From Mycolicibacterium hassiacum DSM 44199 (GTDB taxonomy: Bacteria; Actinomycetota; Actinomycetes; Mycobacteriales; Mycobacteriaceae), in the NCBI RefSeq assembly GCF_900603025.1, contig NZ_LR026975.1, forward strand, positions 3,534,001-3,598,000: a DNA stretch of 64,000 nucleotides. Reading direction: 5' to 3'. Every line of letters begins with the position of its first letter. The stretch's first letter is position 1. This document shows positions 15,908-25,126 of the stretch, one piece after another. Under the pieces are notes generated by a model. That model did not search any database and was not told the DNA's origin. It was given only the letters and a program-made list of their open reading frames with translations. The position numbers and the translations under genes are program-made.

Positions 15908-17632
15908 TTGACCAGTTCTGCCGTCTCGAGCCCGGTTCGCGGGCTCGTCCGCATCGGCAACTGCTCCGGGTTCTACGGTGACCGGCTGGCCGCGATGCAC
16001 GAGATGCTCACCGGCGGCGAGCTCGACTACCTGACCGGCGACTACCTCGCCGAGCTCACCATGCTCATCCTGGCCCGCGATCGCGCGAAGTCGCCCGGCG
16101 CCGGGTACGCCAGGACGTTTCTGACCCAGCTCGAGCAGTGCCTCGGCACCGCGCTGGACCGCGAGGTGCGCATCGTGGCCAACGCGGGCGGGCTCAACCC
16201 GGCCGGCCTGGCCGACGCGGTACGGGAACTGGCGGCCCGGCTGGGCCTGCCGGTTCGGGTGGCCCATGTCGAGGGCGACGATCTGCTCGACCGCGCCGCC
16301 GAGCTGGGTCTCGGATCCCCGCTGGCGGCCAACGCCTACCTCGGGGCGTGGGGCATCGTGGAGTGCCTCAATGCCGGCGCCGACGTCGTGGTGACCGGCC
16401 GGGTGACCGACGCCTCGGTGGTGGTCGGCCCGGCGGCCGCCCACTTCGGGTGGTCGCGCACCGACTACGACGCGCTGGCCGGCGCGGTGGCCGCCGGCCA
16501 TGTCATCGAGTGCGGCACGCAGGCCACCGGCGGCAACTACGCCTTCTTCACCGACATCGGCGACCTCACCCACCCGGGCTTCCCGCTGGCCGAGATCCAT
16601 CCCGACGGCTCGGCGGTGATCACCAAACACCCGGGCACCGGCGGCGCGGTGACCATCGGCACGGTCACCGCCCAGTTCCTCTACGAGGTCGCCGGTGCGC
16701 GCTACCCGAACCCGGACGTGACCCTGCGGCTCGACACCGTCGAGCTCAGCGACGACGGACCCGACCGGGTGCGGATCAGCGGGGTGCGCGGCGAACCCCC
16801 GCCGCCGACGCTGAAGGTCTCGCTCAACAGCATCGGCGGGTTCCGCAACGCGGTGACGTTCGTGCTGACCGGTCTGGACATCGAGGCCAAGGCCGCACTG
16901 GTCCGCAGTCAGCTGGAGAGCAGCCTGCGGGTCCGGCCCGCCGAGATCGAGTGGACGCTGGCCCGCACCGACCACCCCGACGCCGACACCGAGGAGGCCG
17001 CCAGCGCACTGCTGCACTGCGTCGTGCGCGACCCGGACCCGGACAAGGTGGGCCGGCAGTTCTCCTCGGCCGCGGTCGAACTCGCGCTGGCCAGCTACCC
17101 GGGCTTTCACGCCACCAGCCCGCCCGGCCCGGGCCAGGTCTACGGCGTGTTCGAACCGGCGTACGTGCCCGCCCGGGCGGTACCGCACGTCGCCGTGCGC
17201 CACGACGGCACCCGGGTCGAGATACCGGCGCCCACCGAGGTTTTCGAGCCGCCCCCGGAGCCGCCGGCCGCGCTGCCGGAGCCGCTGCCGCCCGGCGAGA
17301 CCGTGCGCGCACCGCTGGGGCGCATCGCCGGCGCCCGCAGCGGCGACAAGGGCGGCAGCGCGAATGTCGGCGTGTGGGTGCGCACCGATGACGAATGGCG
17401 TTGGCTCGCTCACTATCTGAGCGTCGAACGGCTCCGGGACCTGCTGCCCGAGACCGCGGACCTGCCGGTGACCCGACATGTGCTGCCGAACCTGCGGGCG
17501 GTCAACTTCGTCATCGACGGCATCCTCGGCCGCGGGGTGGCCTACCACGCCCGGTTCGACCCCCAGGCCAAAGCACTCGGCGAGTGGTTGCGCAGCCGCT
17601 ACGTCGACATCCCGAAAGGCTTGCTGCCGTGA
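15908..17632 (+). CDS. AtuA-family protein (acyclic terpene utilisation, DUF1446)
   Basis: The 574-residue protein has the AtuA N-terminal domain: VRIGNCSGFYGDRLAAMHEML, then IVANAGGLNPAGLADAVREL, NAYLGAWGIVECLNAGADVV, CGTQATGGNYAFF. A C-terminal domain follows (ARSGDKGGSANVGVWVR). AtuA is needed for citronellol/geraniol breakdown in Pseudomonas, but its reaction is not established. The TTG at 15908 is chosen because AAGGAG lies nine bases upstream; the open frame continues further 5' without a better start. It is first in a six-gene operon, and its stop overlaps the next GTG by four bases. Homologue of Rv0976c by order. Confidence 0.82.
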   Translation: MTSSAVSSPVRGLVRIGNCSGFYGDRLAAMHEMLTGGELDYLTGDYLAELTMLILARDRAKSPGAGYARTFLTQLEQCLGTALDREVRIVANAGGLNPAGLADAVRELAARLGLPVRVAHVEGDDLLDRAAELGLGSPLAANAYLGAWGIVECLNAGADVVVTGRVTDASVVVGPAAAHFGWSRTDYDALAGAVAAGHVIECGTQATGGNYAFFTDIGDLTHPGFPLAEIHPDGSAVITKHPGTGGAVTIGTVTAQFLYEVAGARYPNPDVTLRLDTVELSDDGPDRVRISGVRGEPPPPTLKVSLNSIGGFRNAVTFVLTGLDIEAKAALVRSQLESSLRVRPAEIEWTLARTDHPDADTEEAASALLHCVVRDPDPDKVGRQFSSAAVELALASYPGFHATSPPGPGQVYGVFEPAYVPARAVPHVAVRHDGTRVEIPAPTEVFEPPPEPPAALPEPLPPGETVRAPLGRIAGARSGDKGGSANVGVWVRTDDEWRWLAHYLSVERLRDLLPETADLPVTRHVLPNLRAVNFVIDGILGRGVAYHARFDPQAKALGEWLRSRYVDIPKGLLP

Positions 17633-18789
17633 GCATCTGGCATAACCCGGAACGGCAGCAGCTGCGCGACGCGGTGCGCGCGTTCGTCGAACGCGAGATC
17701 CTCCCGCACGCCGCCGAATGGGAACGCGCCGGTGAGCTGCCGCGCGAGCTGCACCGCAGGGCCGCCGACGCGGGCCTGCTGGGGATCGGTTTTCCGGAGG
17801 CGGTCGGCGGGGGCGGCGGTGATGCCGCCGATGCGGTGACCGTCTGCGAGGAACTGCATTACGCGGGCACCCCCGGCGGGGTGTACGCGTCGCTGTTCAC
17901 CTGCGAGATCGCCGTGCCCCACATGGTCGCCTCCGGCGATGACTACCTGATCGACACCTATGTGCGGCCGACGCTGCGCGGCGAGAAGATCGGCAGCCTG
18001 GCGATCACCGAACCCGGCGGCGGCTCGGATGTCGGGCACCTGACGACCAGGGCGGTCCGCGAGGGCGACGAGTACGTCATCAACGGCGCCAAGACCTACA
18101 TCACCTCCGGGGTGCGCGCCGACTATGTCGTCACCGCCGTGCGCACCGGCGGTGACGGCGCGGCCGGAATCTCACTGATCGTGGTCGACAAGGACACGCC
18201 GGGATTCGCGGTCACCCGCAGACTCGACAAGATGGGCTGGCGGTCGTCAGACACCGCCGAGTTGTCCTACACCGATGTGCGGGTGCCGGCGACCAACCTG
18301 ATCGGCGCCGAGAACACCGGGTTCGCGCAGATCGCCGCCGCGTTCGTGGCCGAGCGGATCGGGCTGGCCGCCCAGGCGTATGCGAGCGCCCAACGCTGCC
18401 TCGATCTCACCGTCGAATGGTGCCGTAACCGGGAGACATTCGGCCGCCCGCTGATCTCCCGCCAGCAGGTGCAGAACACGCTGGCCGAGATGGCGCGGCG
18501 CATCGACGTGGCGCGGGTGTACACCCGGCACGTGGTGGAGCGGCAGATCCGCGAAGCAGGGCCGAACGACCCCGACCTGATCGCCGCGGTGTGTTTCGCG
18601 AAGAACACCGCGGTCCAGGCCGGGGAATGGGTGGTGCACCAGGCGGTGCAGCTGTTCGGCGGGATGGGCTACATGGCCGACTCCGAGGTCGAACGCCAGT
18701 ACCGCGATATGCGCATCCTCGGAATCGGCGGCGGCACAACCGAAATCCTCACCGCGCTGGCGGCCAGGACACTGGGGTTCCGAACATGA
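17629..18789 (+). CDS. Acyl-CoA dehydrogenase (FadE13-type)
   Basis: The FAD-dependent enzyme introduces a 2,3 double bond in an acyl-CoA. The 386 residues have the three family domains: alpha-helical N-terminal, beta middle domain with LAITEPGGGSDVGHL, and C-terminal helical domain with CRNRETFGRPLISRQ, QLFGGMGYMADSEVERQYRD and GGGTTEI. The GTG at 17629 overlaps the AtuA stop (GTGA) and gives MSIWHNPERQQLRDAVRAFV. In context it probably acts on a branched or terpenoid acyl-CoA, as citronellyl-CoA dehydrogenase AtuD does in Pseudomonas. The true substrate is unknown. Confidence 0.85.
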   Translation: MSIWHNPERQQLRDAVRAFVEREILPHAAEWERAGELPRELHRRAADAGLLGIGFPEAVGGGGGDAADAVTVCEELHYAGTPGGVYASLFTCEIAVPHMVASGDDYLIDTYVRPTLRGEKIGSLAITEPGGGSDVGHLTTRAVREGDEYVINGAKTYITSGVRADYVVTAVRTGGDGAAGISLIVVDKDTPGFAVTRRLDKMGWRSSDTAELSYTDVRVPATNLIGAENTGFAQIAAAFVAERIGLAAQAYASAQRCLDLTVEWCRNRETFGRPLISRQQVQNTLAEMARRIDVARVYTRHVVERQIREAGPNDPDLIAAVCFAKNTAVQAGEWVVHQAVQLFGGMGYMADSEVERQYRDMRILGIGGGTTEILTALAARTLGFRT

Positions 18790-20381
18790 CGGTGCTGCGT
18801 TCCACGCTGGATCCGAGATCGCCGGCGTACACCGAGGCGGCGGCGGCGATGACGGCGAAACTGGCCGAACTCGACGCCGAGCACGCCAAGGCGCTGGCCG
18901 GCGGCGGGGCGAAGTACGTGGCGCGCCATCACGCCCGCGGCAAGCTCACCGCGCGGGAACGCATCGAGTTGCTGATCGACCCGGACTCCCCGTTCCTGGA
19001 GCTCAGCCCGCTGGCCGCCTACGGCACCGAGTTCACCGTGGGCGCCAGCGTGGTGACCGGCATCGGGGTGATCGAGGGTGTGGAGTGCGTGCTGGTGGCC
19101 AACGATCCCACCGTCAAGGGCGGCACCAGCAACCCGTGGACGCTCAAGAAGGTGTTGCGGGCCAACCAGATCGCGTTGCAGAACCGGCTGCCGGTGATCT
19201 CCCTGGTCGAATCCGGCGGCGCCGACCTGCCCACCCAGAAGGAGATCTTCATCCCGGGCGGGCAGATGTTCCGCGATCTGACCCGGTTGTCGGCCGCCGG
19301 CATCCCGACCGTCGCGCTGGTGTTCGGCAACTCCACCGCGGGCGGGGCCTACATCCCCGGCATGTCCGATCACGTGGTGATGATCAAGGAACGCTCGAAA
19401 GTGTTCCTGGCCGGTCCCCCGCTGGTGAAGATGGCCACCGGCGAGGAGTCCGACGACGAGTCGCTCGGTGGCGCCGAGATGCACGCCCGCACGTCCGGTC
19501 TGGCCGACTACTTCGCCGTCGACGAGCTCGACGCGATCCGCATCGGGCGGCGCATCGTGGCCCGGTTGAACTGGCGCAAACAGGGCCCCGTCCCGGTGCC
19601 GGTGGTCGAACCGCGTTACGACGCGGAGGAACTGCTCGGGATCGTGCCGGCGGATCTGCGGGTGCCGTTCGATCCGCGTGAGGTGATCGCCCGCATCGTC
19701 GACGACTCCGATTTCGACGAGTTCAAACCGCTGTACGGGTCGTCACTGGTGACCGGGTGGGCCCGGCTGTACGGCTATCCGCTCGGCATCCTGGCCAACG
19801 CCCGCGGGGTGTTGTTCAGCGAGGAGTCGCAGAAGGCCGCCCAGTTCATTCAGCTGGCCAATCGCACCGACACGCCGTTGTTGTTCCTGCACAACACCAC
19901 CGGCTACATGGTCGGCCGGCGCTACGAGGCGGGCGGCATGATCAAGCACGGCTCGATGATGATCAACGCGGTGTCGAACTCGACGGTGCCGCACATCTCG
20001 CTGCTGATCGGCGCCTCCTACGGAGCGGGGCATTACGGCATGTGCGGGCGCGCCTACGAGCCGCGGTTCCTGTTCGCCTGGCCCAGCGCCAAGTCGGCGG
20101 TGATGGGCGGCGCGCAACTGGCCGGGGTGCTGTCGATCGTCAGCCGCGCCGCCGCGGAGGCGCGTGGTCAGCCGTTCGACGAGGAGGCCGATGCGGCGCT
20201 GCGGGCCGCGGTGGAGGCGCAGATCGAGGCGGAGTCGCTGCCGATGTTCCTGTCCGGGCGACTGTACGACGACGGCGTGATCGATCCGCGCGACACCCGC
20301 ACCGTGCTGGGCATCTGTCTGTCGGCAATCGCCAACGGACCGATCGAGGGGACGTCGAACTTCGGCGTCTTCCGGATGTGA
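18786..20381 (+). CDS. accD2: Acyl-CoA carboxylase beta (carboxyltransferase) subunit, AccD2-type
   Basis: The 531 residues have the two crotonase-fold carboxyltransferase halves. The N-half includes GKLTARERIELLIDPDSPF, VANDPTVKGGTSNP and FGNSTAGGAYIPGMSDH. The C-half includes LFLHNTTGYMVGRRYEAGG and LIGASYGAGHYGMCGRAYEPRF. This layout is that of methylcrotonyl-/geranyl-CoA carboxylase beta subunits rather than acetyl-CoA carboxylase. ATG 18786 overlaps the previous stop by four bases. It pairs with the alpha subunit that follows after 41 bases. Confidence 0.9.
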   Translation: MTVLRSTLDPRSPAYTEAAAAMTAKLAELDAEHAKALAGGGAKYVARHHARGKLTARERIELLIDPDSPFLELSPLAAYGTEFTVGASVVTGIGVIEGVECVLVANDPTVKGGTSNPWTLKKVLRANQIALQNRLPVISLVESGGADLPTQKEIFIPGGQMFRDLTRLSAAGIPTVALVFGNSTAGGAYIPGMSDHVVMIKERSKVFLAGPPLVKMATGEESDDESLGGAEMHARTSGLADYFAVDELDAIRIGRRIVARLNWRKQGPVPVPVVEPRYDAEELLGIVPADLRVPFDPREVIARIVDDSDFDEFKPLYGSSLVTGWARLYGYPLGILANARGVLFSEESQKAAQFIQLANRTDTPLLFLHNTTGYMVGRRYEAGGMIKHGSMMINAVSNSTVPHISLLIGASYGAGHYGMCGRAYEPRFLFAWPSAKSAVMGGAQLAGVLSIVSRAAAEARGQPFDEEADAALRAAVEAQIEAESLPMFLSGRLYDDGVIDPRDTRTVLGICLSAIANGPIEGTSNFGVFRM

Positions 20382-20422
20382 GGGGTCATGTGGTTTCGAC
20401 TCGCAGCCGCCCGGAGGCGCCG

Positions 20423-22411
20423 ATGATCACCCGGGTCCTGGTCGCCAACCGCGGCGAGATCGCCCGGCGGGTTTTCGCCACCTGCCGGCGGCTCGGCATC
20501 GAGACCGTCGCGATCTACACCGACCCCGACGCGGAGTCGGTGCACGTCGCCGAGGCCGACACCCGGGTCCGGCTCGGCGGCGTGCGCGGCTATCTCGACG
20601 CCGCAGCGCTCATCGCGGCGGCGCGGGCCGCGGGCGCCGACGCCATCCATCCCGGCTACGGATTCCTCTCCGAGAACGCGGAATTCGCCGCTGCGGTGGT
20701 CGATGCGGGGCTGACCTGGATCGGCCCGCCGCCGGCGGCGGTGGCCGCGATGGGCTCCAAGATCGAGGCGAAGAAGCTGATGGCCGCGGCCGGCGTGCCG
20801 GTGCTGGCCGAACTCGACCCGGAGTCGGTGACCGCCGATCAGTTGCCGGTGCTGGTCAAGGCGTCGGCGGGCGGCGGTGGTCGCGGCATGCGGGTGGTCG
20901 AGGAACTGGCGCAGCTGCCCGGCCAGGTCGAGGCCGCGCGCCGCGAGGCCGCCGCAGCTTTCGGTGATCCGACGGTGTTCTGCGAGCGCTACCTGGCGCG
21001 GGGCCACCACGTCGAGGTCCAGGTCCTCGCCGACCGGCACGGTGTGGTGTGGGCGCTCGGGGAACGTGAGTGCTCGATTCAGCGGCGCCATCAGAAGGTG
21101 ATCGAGGAGGCACCGTCACCGCTCGTCGAGCGGGTCGCGGGCATGCGCGAGCGGCTGTTCGACGCCGCGCGCCGGGCCGCCGCCGCGATCGGTTACGTCG
21201 GCGCCGGAACGGTGGAGTTTCTGGCCGACGACGACGGCGAGTTCTTCTTCCTGGAGATGAACACCCGGCTGCAGGTCGAACATCCGGTGACCGAGGCGAC
21301 CACCGGATGCGACCTGGTCGAGCTGCAACTGCTGATCGCCGACGGAGGCCATCTCGATCCCGAACCACCTGGTGCACAAGGACATTCGATCGAGGCGCGG
21401 CTCTACGCCGAGGACCCGGCCCGCAACTGGCGGCCGCAGCCCGGCCCGGTGCACCGCTTCGAGGTCCCGGGGCCGGTCCGGGTGGACTCGGGCGTCGCCG
21501 ACGGGTCCACGGTCTCGATCCACTACGACCCGATGATCGCCAAGGTCATCTCGCACGCGCCGACCCGTCCGCGCGCGGCCGCGATTTTGGCCGACGCGTT
21601 GGCCCGGGCGCGGATCCACGGGGTGCGCACCAACCGCGACCTGCTGGTCAACGTCCTGCGTCACCCCGCGTTCCTCGACGGGGCCACCGACACCGCGTTC
21701 TTCGACACCCACGGACTGGCCGACCTGGCCGCCCCGCTGGCGTCCGGGGCGGCGGTGGCGTACTCGGCGGTGGCGGCCGCGCTCGCCGAATCCGCCCACA
21801 ATCGTGCTGCCGCAACGGTTCTCGCCGCCGCGCCGAGCGGCTGGCGCAACCTGGCGTCCGGCTACCAGGTCAAGACCTACCGTGACGACGCCGGCGCCAC
21901 ACACGAGGTCCGCTACCGGTTCGCGCGCAGCGGGGTCGAACTTCCCGACCATCCGGGCGTGGAGCCGATCACGACCACGCCGCACCGGGTGGTGCTGCGC
22001 ATCGACGGCGTGGAGCGGCGTTTCGAGGTCGCGCGTTACGGCGCCGGGGCCGGCCGGTCCGGCGCCGACTCCGACGAGCACGATGTGTACGTCGACTCGA
22101 TGCTGGGCCCGGTGCACCTCACCGCGGTGCCGCGGTTCCGCGACCCCGACACCGACGTCGCGCAGGGTTCACTGGTCGCCCCGATGCCCGGCAGCGTGCT
22201 GCGCATCGGCGCCGCGGTCGGTGACACCGTCACCGCCGGGCAGCCGCTGCTGTGGCTGGAGGCGATGAAGATGGAGCACACCGTCACCGCGCCGGTCGAC
22301 GGGGTGCTCACCGCGCTGCATGTCGAGGTGGGCCAGCAGGTCGACGTCGGCACCGTGCTGGCCCATGTCGAGGCCGGCGCTTCCACCCCACCCGAGGAGA
22401 TGGCTCAATGA
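20423..22411 (+). CDS. accA2: Acyl-CoA carboxylase alpha subunit (biotin carboxylase plus BCCP), AccA2-type
   Basis: The 662-residue subunit has a biotin carboxylase domain (RVLVANRGEIARRV; ATP-grasp loop KASAGGGGRGMR; ECSIQRRHQKVIEEAPS; EMNTRLQVEHPVTE), a BT-like linker, and a C-terminal biotinyl domain with the biotinylated lysine in LEAMKMEHTV. It carboxylates biotin and passes CO2 to the beta subunit. ATG 20423 has GGAGG five bases upstream. The stop overlaps the next start (ATGA). The 3-methylcrotonyl/geranyl class is inferred from the partner and operon; leucine-type or terpenoid substrates are both possible. Confidence 0.9.
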   Translation: MITRVLVANRGEIARRVFATCRRLGIETVAIYTDPDAESVHVAEADTRVRLGGVRGYLDAAALIAAARAAGADAIHPGYGFLSENAEFAAAVVDAGLTWIGPPPAAVAAMGSKIEAKKLMAAAGVPVLAELDPESVTADQLPVLVKASAGGGGRGMRVVEELAQLPGQVEAARREAAAAFGDPTVFCERYLARGHHVEVQVLADRHGVVWALGERECSIQRRHQKVIEEAPSPLVERVAGMRERLFDAARRAAAAIGYVGAGTVEFLADDDGEFFFLEMNTRLQVEHPVTEATTGCDLVELQLLIADGGHLDPEPPGAQGHSIEARLYAEDPARNWRPQPGPVHRFEVPGPVRVDSGVADGSTVSIHYDPMIAKVISHAPTRPRAAAILADALARARIHGVRTNRDLLVNVLRHPAFLDGATDTAFFDTHGLADLAAPLASGAAVAYSAVAAALAESAHNRAAATVLAAAPSGWRNLASGYQVKTYRDDAGATHEVRYRFARSGVELPDHPGVEPITTTPHRVVLRIDGVERRFEVARYGAGAGRSGADSDEHDVYVDSMLGPVHLTAVPRFRDPDTDVAQGSLVAPMPGSVLRIGAAVGDTVTAGQPLLWLEAMKMEHTVTAPVDGVLTALHVEVGQQVDVGTVLAHVEAGASTPPEEMAQ

Positions 22412-23568
22412 CCGGATTCATCGAAACCGCCGAACAACAGGAGCTGCGCAAGGCGGTCGCCGCACTGGCCGCGAACTACGGCCAGGACTACTACCTGGAG
22501 AAGGCCCGGGCCGGCCGGCACACTGACGAACTGTGGTCGGAGGCCGGGAAACTCGGCTTCATCGGGGTGAACCTTCCGGAGCAGTACGGCGGCGGCGGCG
22601 CCGGGATGTACGAGCTGTCGCTGGTGATGGAGGAGCTCGCGGCCGCGGGCTGCCCGCTGCTGATGCTGGTGGTGTCACCGGCGATCAACGGCACCATCAT
22701 CGCCAGGTTCGGCACCGAGGAGCAGAAGCGGCGGTGGCTGCCCGGCATCGCCGACGGCTCGATCACCATGGCGTTCGCGATCACCGAACCCGACGCCGGA
22801 TCCAACAGCCACCGCATCACCACCACCGCGCGCCGCGACGGCGGCGACTGGATCCTCTCCGGACAGAAGGTGTTCATCTCCGGGGTCGACCAGGCCCAGG
22901 CGGTGCTGGTCGTCGGCCGCACCGAGGATCACAAGACCGGTCGGCTCAAACCGGCGCTGTTCGTCGTGCCGACCGACGCGAAAGGGCTGAGCTGGACCAA
23001 GATCGACATGGAGTTGATCGCCCCGGAGAGCCAGTTCCAACTGTTCCTCGACGAGGTGCGGCTGCCCGCCGACGCGCTGGTCGGCTCCGAGGACGCGGCG
23101 ATCGCCCAGTTGTTCGCCGGGTTGAATCCCGAGCGCATCATGGGCGCGGCCAGCGCGGTAGGCATGGGCCGCTTCGCGATCGCCAAAGCGGTCGACTATC
23201 TCAAGACCCGCCGGGTGTGGGACGTCCCGATCGGCGCCCACCAGGGTCTGTCCCATCCGCTGGCGCAGAACCACATCGAGGTCGAGCTCGCGAAGCTGAT
23301 GATGCAGAAGGCCGCCAGCCTCTACGACGCCGGTGACGACGCGGGTGCGGCCGAGGCGGCCAACATGGCCAAGTACGCCGCGGGCGAGGCGTCGGTGCGC
23401 GCGGTCGACCAGGCGGTGCAGTGCCTCGGCGGCAACGGGTTGACCAAGGAGTACGGCATCGCCGCCGCGGTCACCATGTCGAAGCTGGCCCGCATCGCGC
23501 CGGTCAGCCGGGAGATGATCCTCAACTTCGTCGCCCAGACCTCGCTGGGCCTGCCCCGCTCCTACTGA
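22408..23568 (+). CDS. Acyl-CoA dehydrogenase (FadE12-type)
   Basis: A second 386-residue acyl-CoA dehydrogenase in the operon. Signs are MAFAITEPDAGSNSHRI (flavin/substrate middle domain), RRVWDVPIGAHQGLSHPLAQ, and VQCLGGNGLTKEYGIAAAV in the C-terminal domain. The usual arginine of the R-x-x-F-G motif region is replaced by the VWDVPIGAHQ type, as in the subfamily acting on branched or medium chains. ATG 22408 overlaps the AccA stop. Two different dehydrogenases around one carboxylase imply two dehydrogenation steps in the pathway. Confidence 0.85.
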   Translation: MTGFIETAEQQELRKAVAALAANYGQDYYLEKARAGRHTDELWSEAGKLGFIGVNLPEQYGGGGAGMYELSLVMEELAAAGCPLLMLVVSPAINGTIIARFGTEEQKRRWLPGIADGSITMAFAITEPDAGSNSHRITTTARRDGGDWILSGQKVFISGVDQAQAVLVVGRTEDHKTGRLKPALFVVPTDAKGLSWTKIDMELIAPESQFQLFLDEVRLPADALVGSEDAAIAQLFAGLNPERIMGAASAVGMGRFAIAKAVDYLKTRRVWDVPIGAHQGLSHPLAQNHIEVELAKLMMQKAASLYDAGDDAGAAEAANMAKYAAGEASVRAVDQAVQCLGGNGLTKEYGIAAAVTMSKLARIAPVSREMILNFVAQTSLGLPRSY

Positions 23569-23581
23569 TGAAGTCCTGCCG

Positions 23582-24352
23582 ATGAGCACGCGGGTTCGCT
23601 ACGCGGTCGACGGCCCGGTGGCCCGGCTTACCCTGGATTCGCCGCACAACCGCAACGCGCTGTCCGCCGAACTGGTCGAGCAGCTGCACCAGCGCCTGAC
23701 CGACGCCGTCGCCGATCCGGAAGTCCGGGCGGTGGTGCTGGACCACACCGGCGGAACCTTCTGCGCCGGAGCCGATCTGGGTCAGGCCGCGGGGGGCGAT
23801 GCCGAACAGGCGCTGCGCGCCAACGCAGTCCAGATGGCCCGGCTGCTGCGACGGATCCTCGAACTCCGGGTGCCGGTGATCGCAGCGGTCGACGGCCACG
23901 CGCGCGCCGGCGGCCTGGGGTTGATCGGCGCGTGCGACATCGTGGTGGCCGGGCCGGCGAGCACGTTCGCGCTCACCGAGGTGCGTATCGGGGTTGCGCC
24001 GTCGATCATCTCGCTGACCCTGCTGCCGAAGATCACCGCGCGGGCAGCCAGCCGGTACTTCGTCACCGGGGAGCGGTTCGGACCCGCCGAGGCCGTGCAG
24101 ATGGGGCTGGTCACCGTCGCCGCCGACGACGTCGACGCGGCGGTGGCGGCGCTGACGGACGCCATCGCCAAGGGCTCACCGCAGGGGCTGGCGGCGGCGA
24201 AGGCTTTGACCACCGCGTCGATACTGCGGGGCTTCGACGAGCACGCGGATGAACTCGCCCGCCAGACCGTCGAGTTGTTCAGCTCCGCGGAGGCCCGCGA
24301 AGGCATGCGCGCCTTCCTGGAGAAGCGCCCGCCGCGCTGGCAGCACCTGTGA
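23582..24352 (+). CDS. echA7: Enoyl-CoA hydratase/isomerase (EchA7-type)
   Basis: The 256-residue crotonase-fold enzyme has CoA-binding SPHNRNALSAELV, oxyanion hole GGTFCAGADLGQA and ARAGGLGLIGACDIVVA, and the active-site glutamate region LTEVRIGVAPSIISL. It would hydrate the carboxylated enoyl-CoA made by AccA2D2, analogous to 3-methylglutaconyl- or isohexenylglutaconyl-CoA hydratase (AtuE/LiuC). It starts 13 bases after FadE12 and has a weak ribosome-binding site, so coupling is likely. Last gene of the operon. Confidence 0.87.
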   Translation: MSTRVRYAVDGPVARLTLDSPHNRNALSAELVEQLHQRLTDAVADPEVRAVVLDHTGGTFCAGADLGQAAGGDAEQALRANAVQMARLLRRILELRVPVIAAVDGHARAGGLGLIGACDIVVAGPASTFALTEVRIGVAPSIISLTLLPKITARAASRYFVTGERFGPAEAVQMGLVTVAADDVDAAVAALTDAIAKGSPQGLAAAKALTTASILRGFDEHADELARQTVELFSSAEAREGMRAFLEKRPPRWQHL

Positions 24353-24499
24353 AGCGGCGCGCCCGCTCAGCAAAGTTTGCTCGTCTATCGGCTTAGCCCG
24401 TTTCGCCGACTGCACAGTTTGACCTACTCTCTTGCGTGTGCCAGCGTTCGTCGTAGGCTCCCAGGTGATGAGTGCTTGGACGAGAATCCGAGGGCTTTC

Positions 24500-25108
24500 A
24501 TGAGCACTCCAGCGTCGCGCAACGGTTCCACGCGCGCCGGTGATACCGACCGGATTCAGGTCGCGCAGATGCTGACCGATGCCGCGGCGCAGGGCCGGTT
24601 GGAGCTCGAGGAGTACGAGGCACGCCTGACGAAGGCCTACGCCGCGCAGACCTTCGACGAGCTCGACCGCCTGGCGGCCGACCTGCCGGGCATCGCCCGC
24701 ACCCCCACCCGCGGCCCGGTCCGGCCCGCCCCGTCGACGCTGCTGCTGGCGATCATGAGCGGCTTCGAACGCCGCGGCCGCTGGAACATCCCGAAGCGGC
24801 TGACGACGTTCGCCCTGTTCGGCGGCGGGGTGGTGGATATGCGGTACGCGGACTTCACCTCGCCGGACGTCGAGATCCGCTCCTACTCGATCTGCGGCGG
24901 CCAGACCATCCTGGTGCCGCCGGAGGTCAACGTCGATGTGCACGGCGTCGGGGTGATGGGCGCGTTCCAGCAGAAGGTCGCCGGCCAGGGCACGCCCGGG
25001 GCGCCGTGTGTGCACGTTCGCGGTTTCTCGCTGTGGGGCCGCGTCAACGTCAAGCGCAAGAAGCGCAAGCACCGCACCGACACGCCCCAGCCGGACAGGG
25101 ACGAGTAA
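24500..25108 (+). CDS. DUF1707 protein with LiaF-like C-terminal domain
   Basis: The 202-residue protein has an N-terminal DUF1707 module (DRIQVAQMLTDAAAQGRLELEEYEARLTKAY.AQTFDEL, about 14-55), a linker, and a beta-rich domain (FGGGVVDMRYADF, VEIRSYSICGGQTILVPPEV, VHGVGVMGAF) like the C-terminal domain of LiaF/YvqF, which senses cell-wall antibiotics in Firmicutes. The tail is very basic (VNVKRKKRKHR). The start ATG at 24500 is set by GAGGG just upstream and MSTPASRNG. It stands alone between the catabolic operon and the convergent VWA gene. Homologue of Rv0966c by order. Confidence 0.75.
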   Translation: MSTPASRNGSTRAGDTDRIQVAQMLTDAAAQGRLELEEYEARLTKAYAAQTFDELDRLAADLPGIARTPTRGPVRPAPSTLLLAIMSGFERRGRWNIPKRLTTFALFGGGVVDMRYADFTSPDVEIRSYSICGGQTILVPPEVNVDVHGVGVMGAFQQKVAGQGTPGAPCVHVRGFSLWGRVNVKRKKRKHRTDTPQPDRDE

Positions 25109-25126
25109 CCGGGCCGGAGACCCGGG

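Noticed and set aside
19757..20422. 5' extension of the carboxylase alpha frame
   Set aside because: It overlaps the beta-subunit gene in another frame. MITRVLVANRGEIARR with a GGAGG site at 20413-20417 is the clear start.
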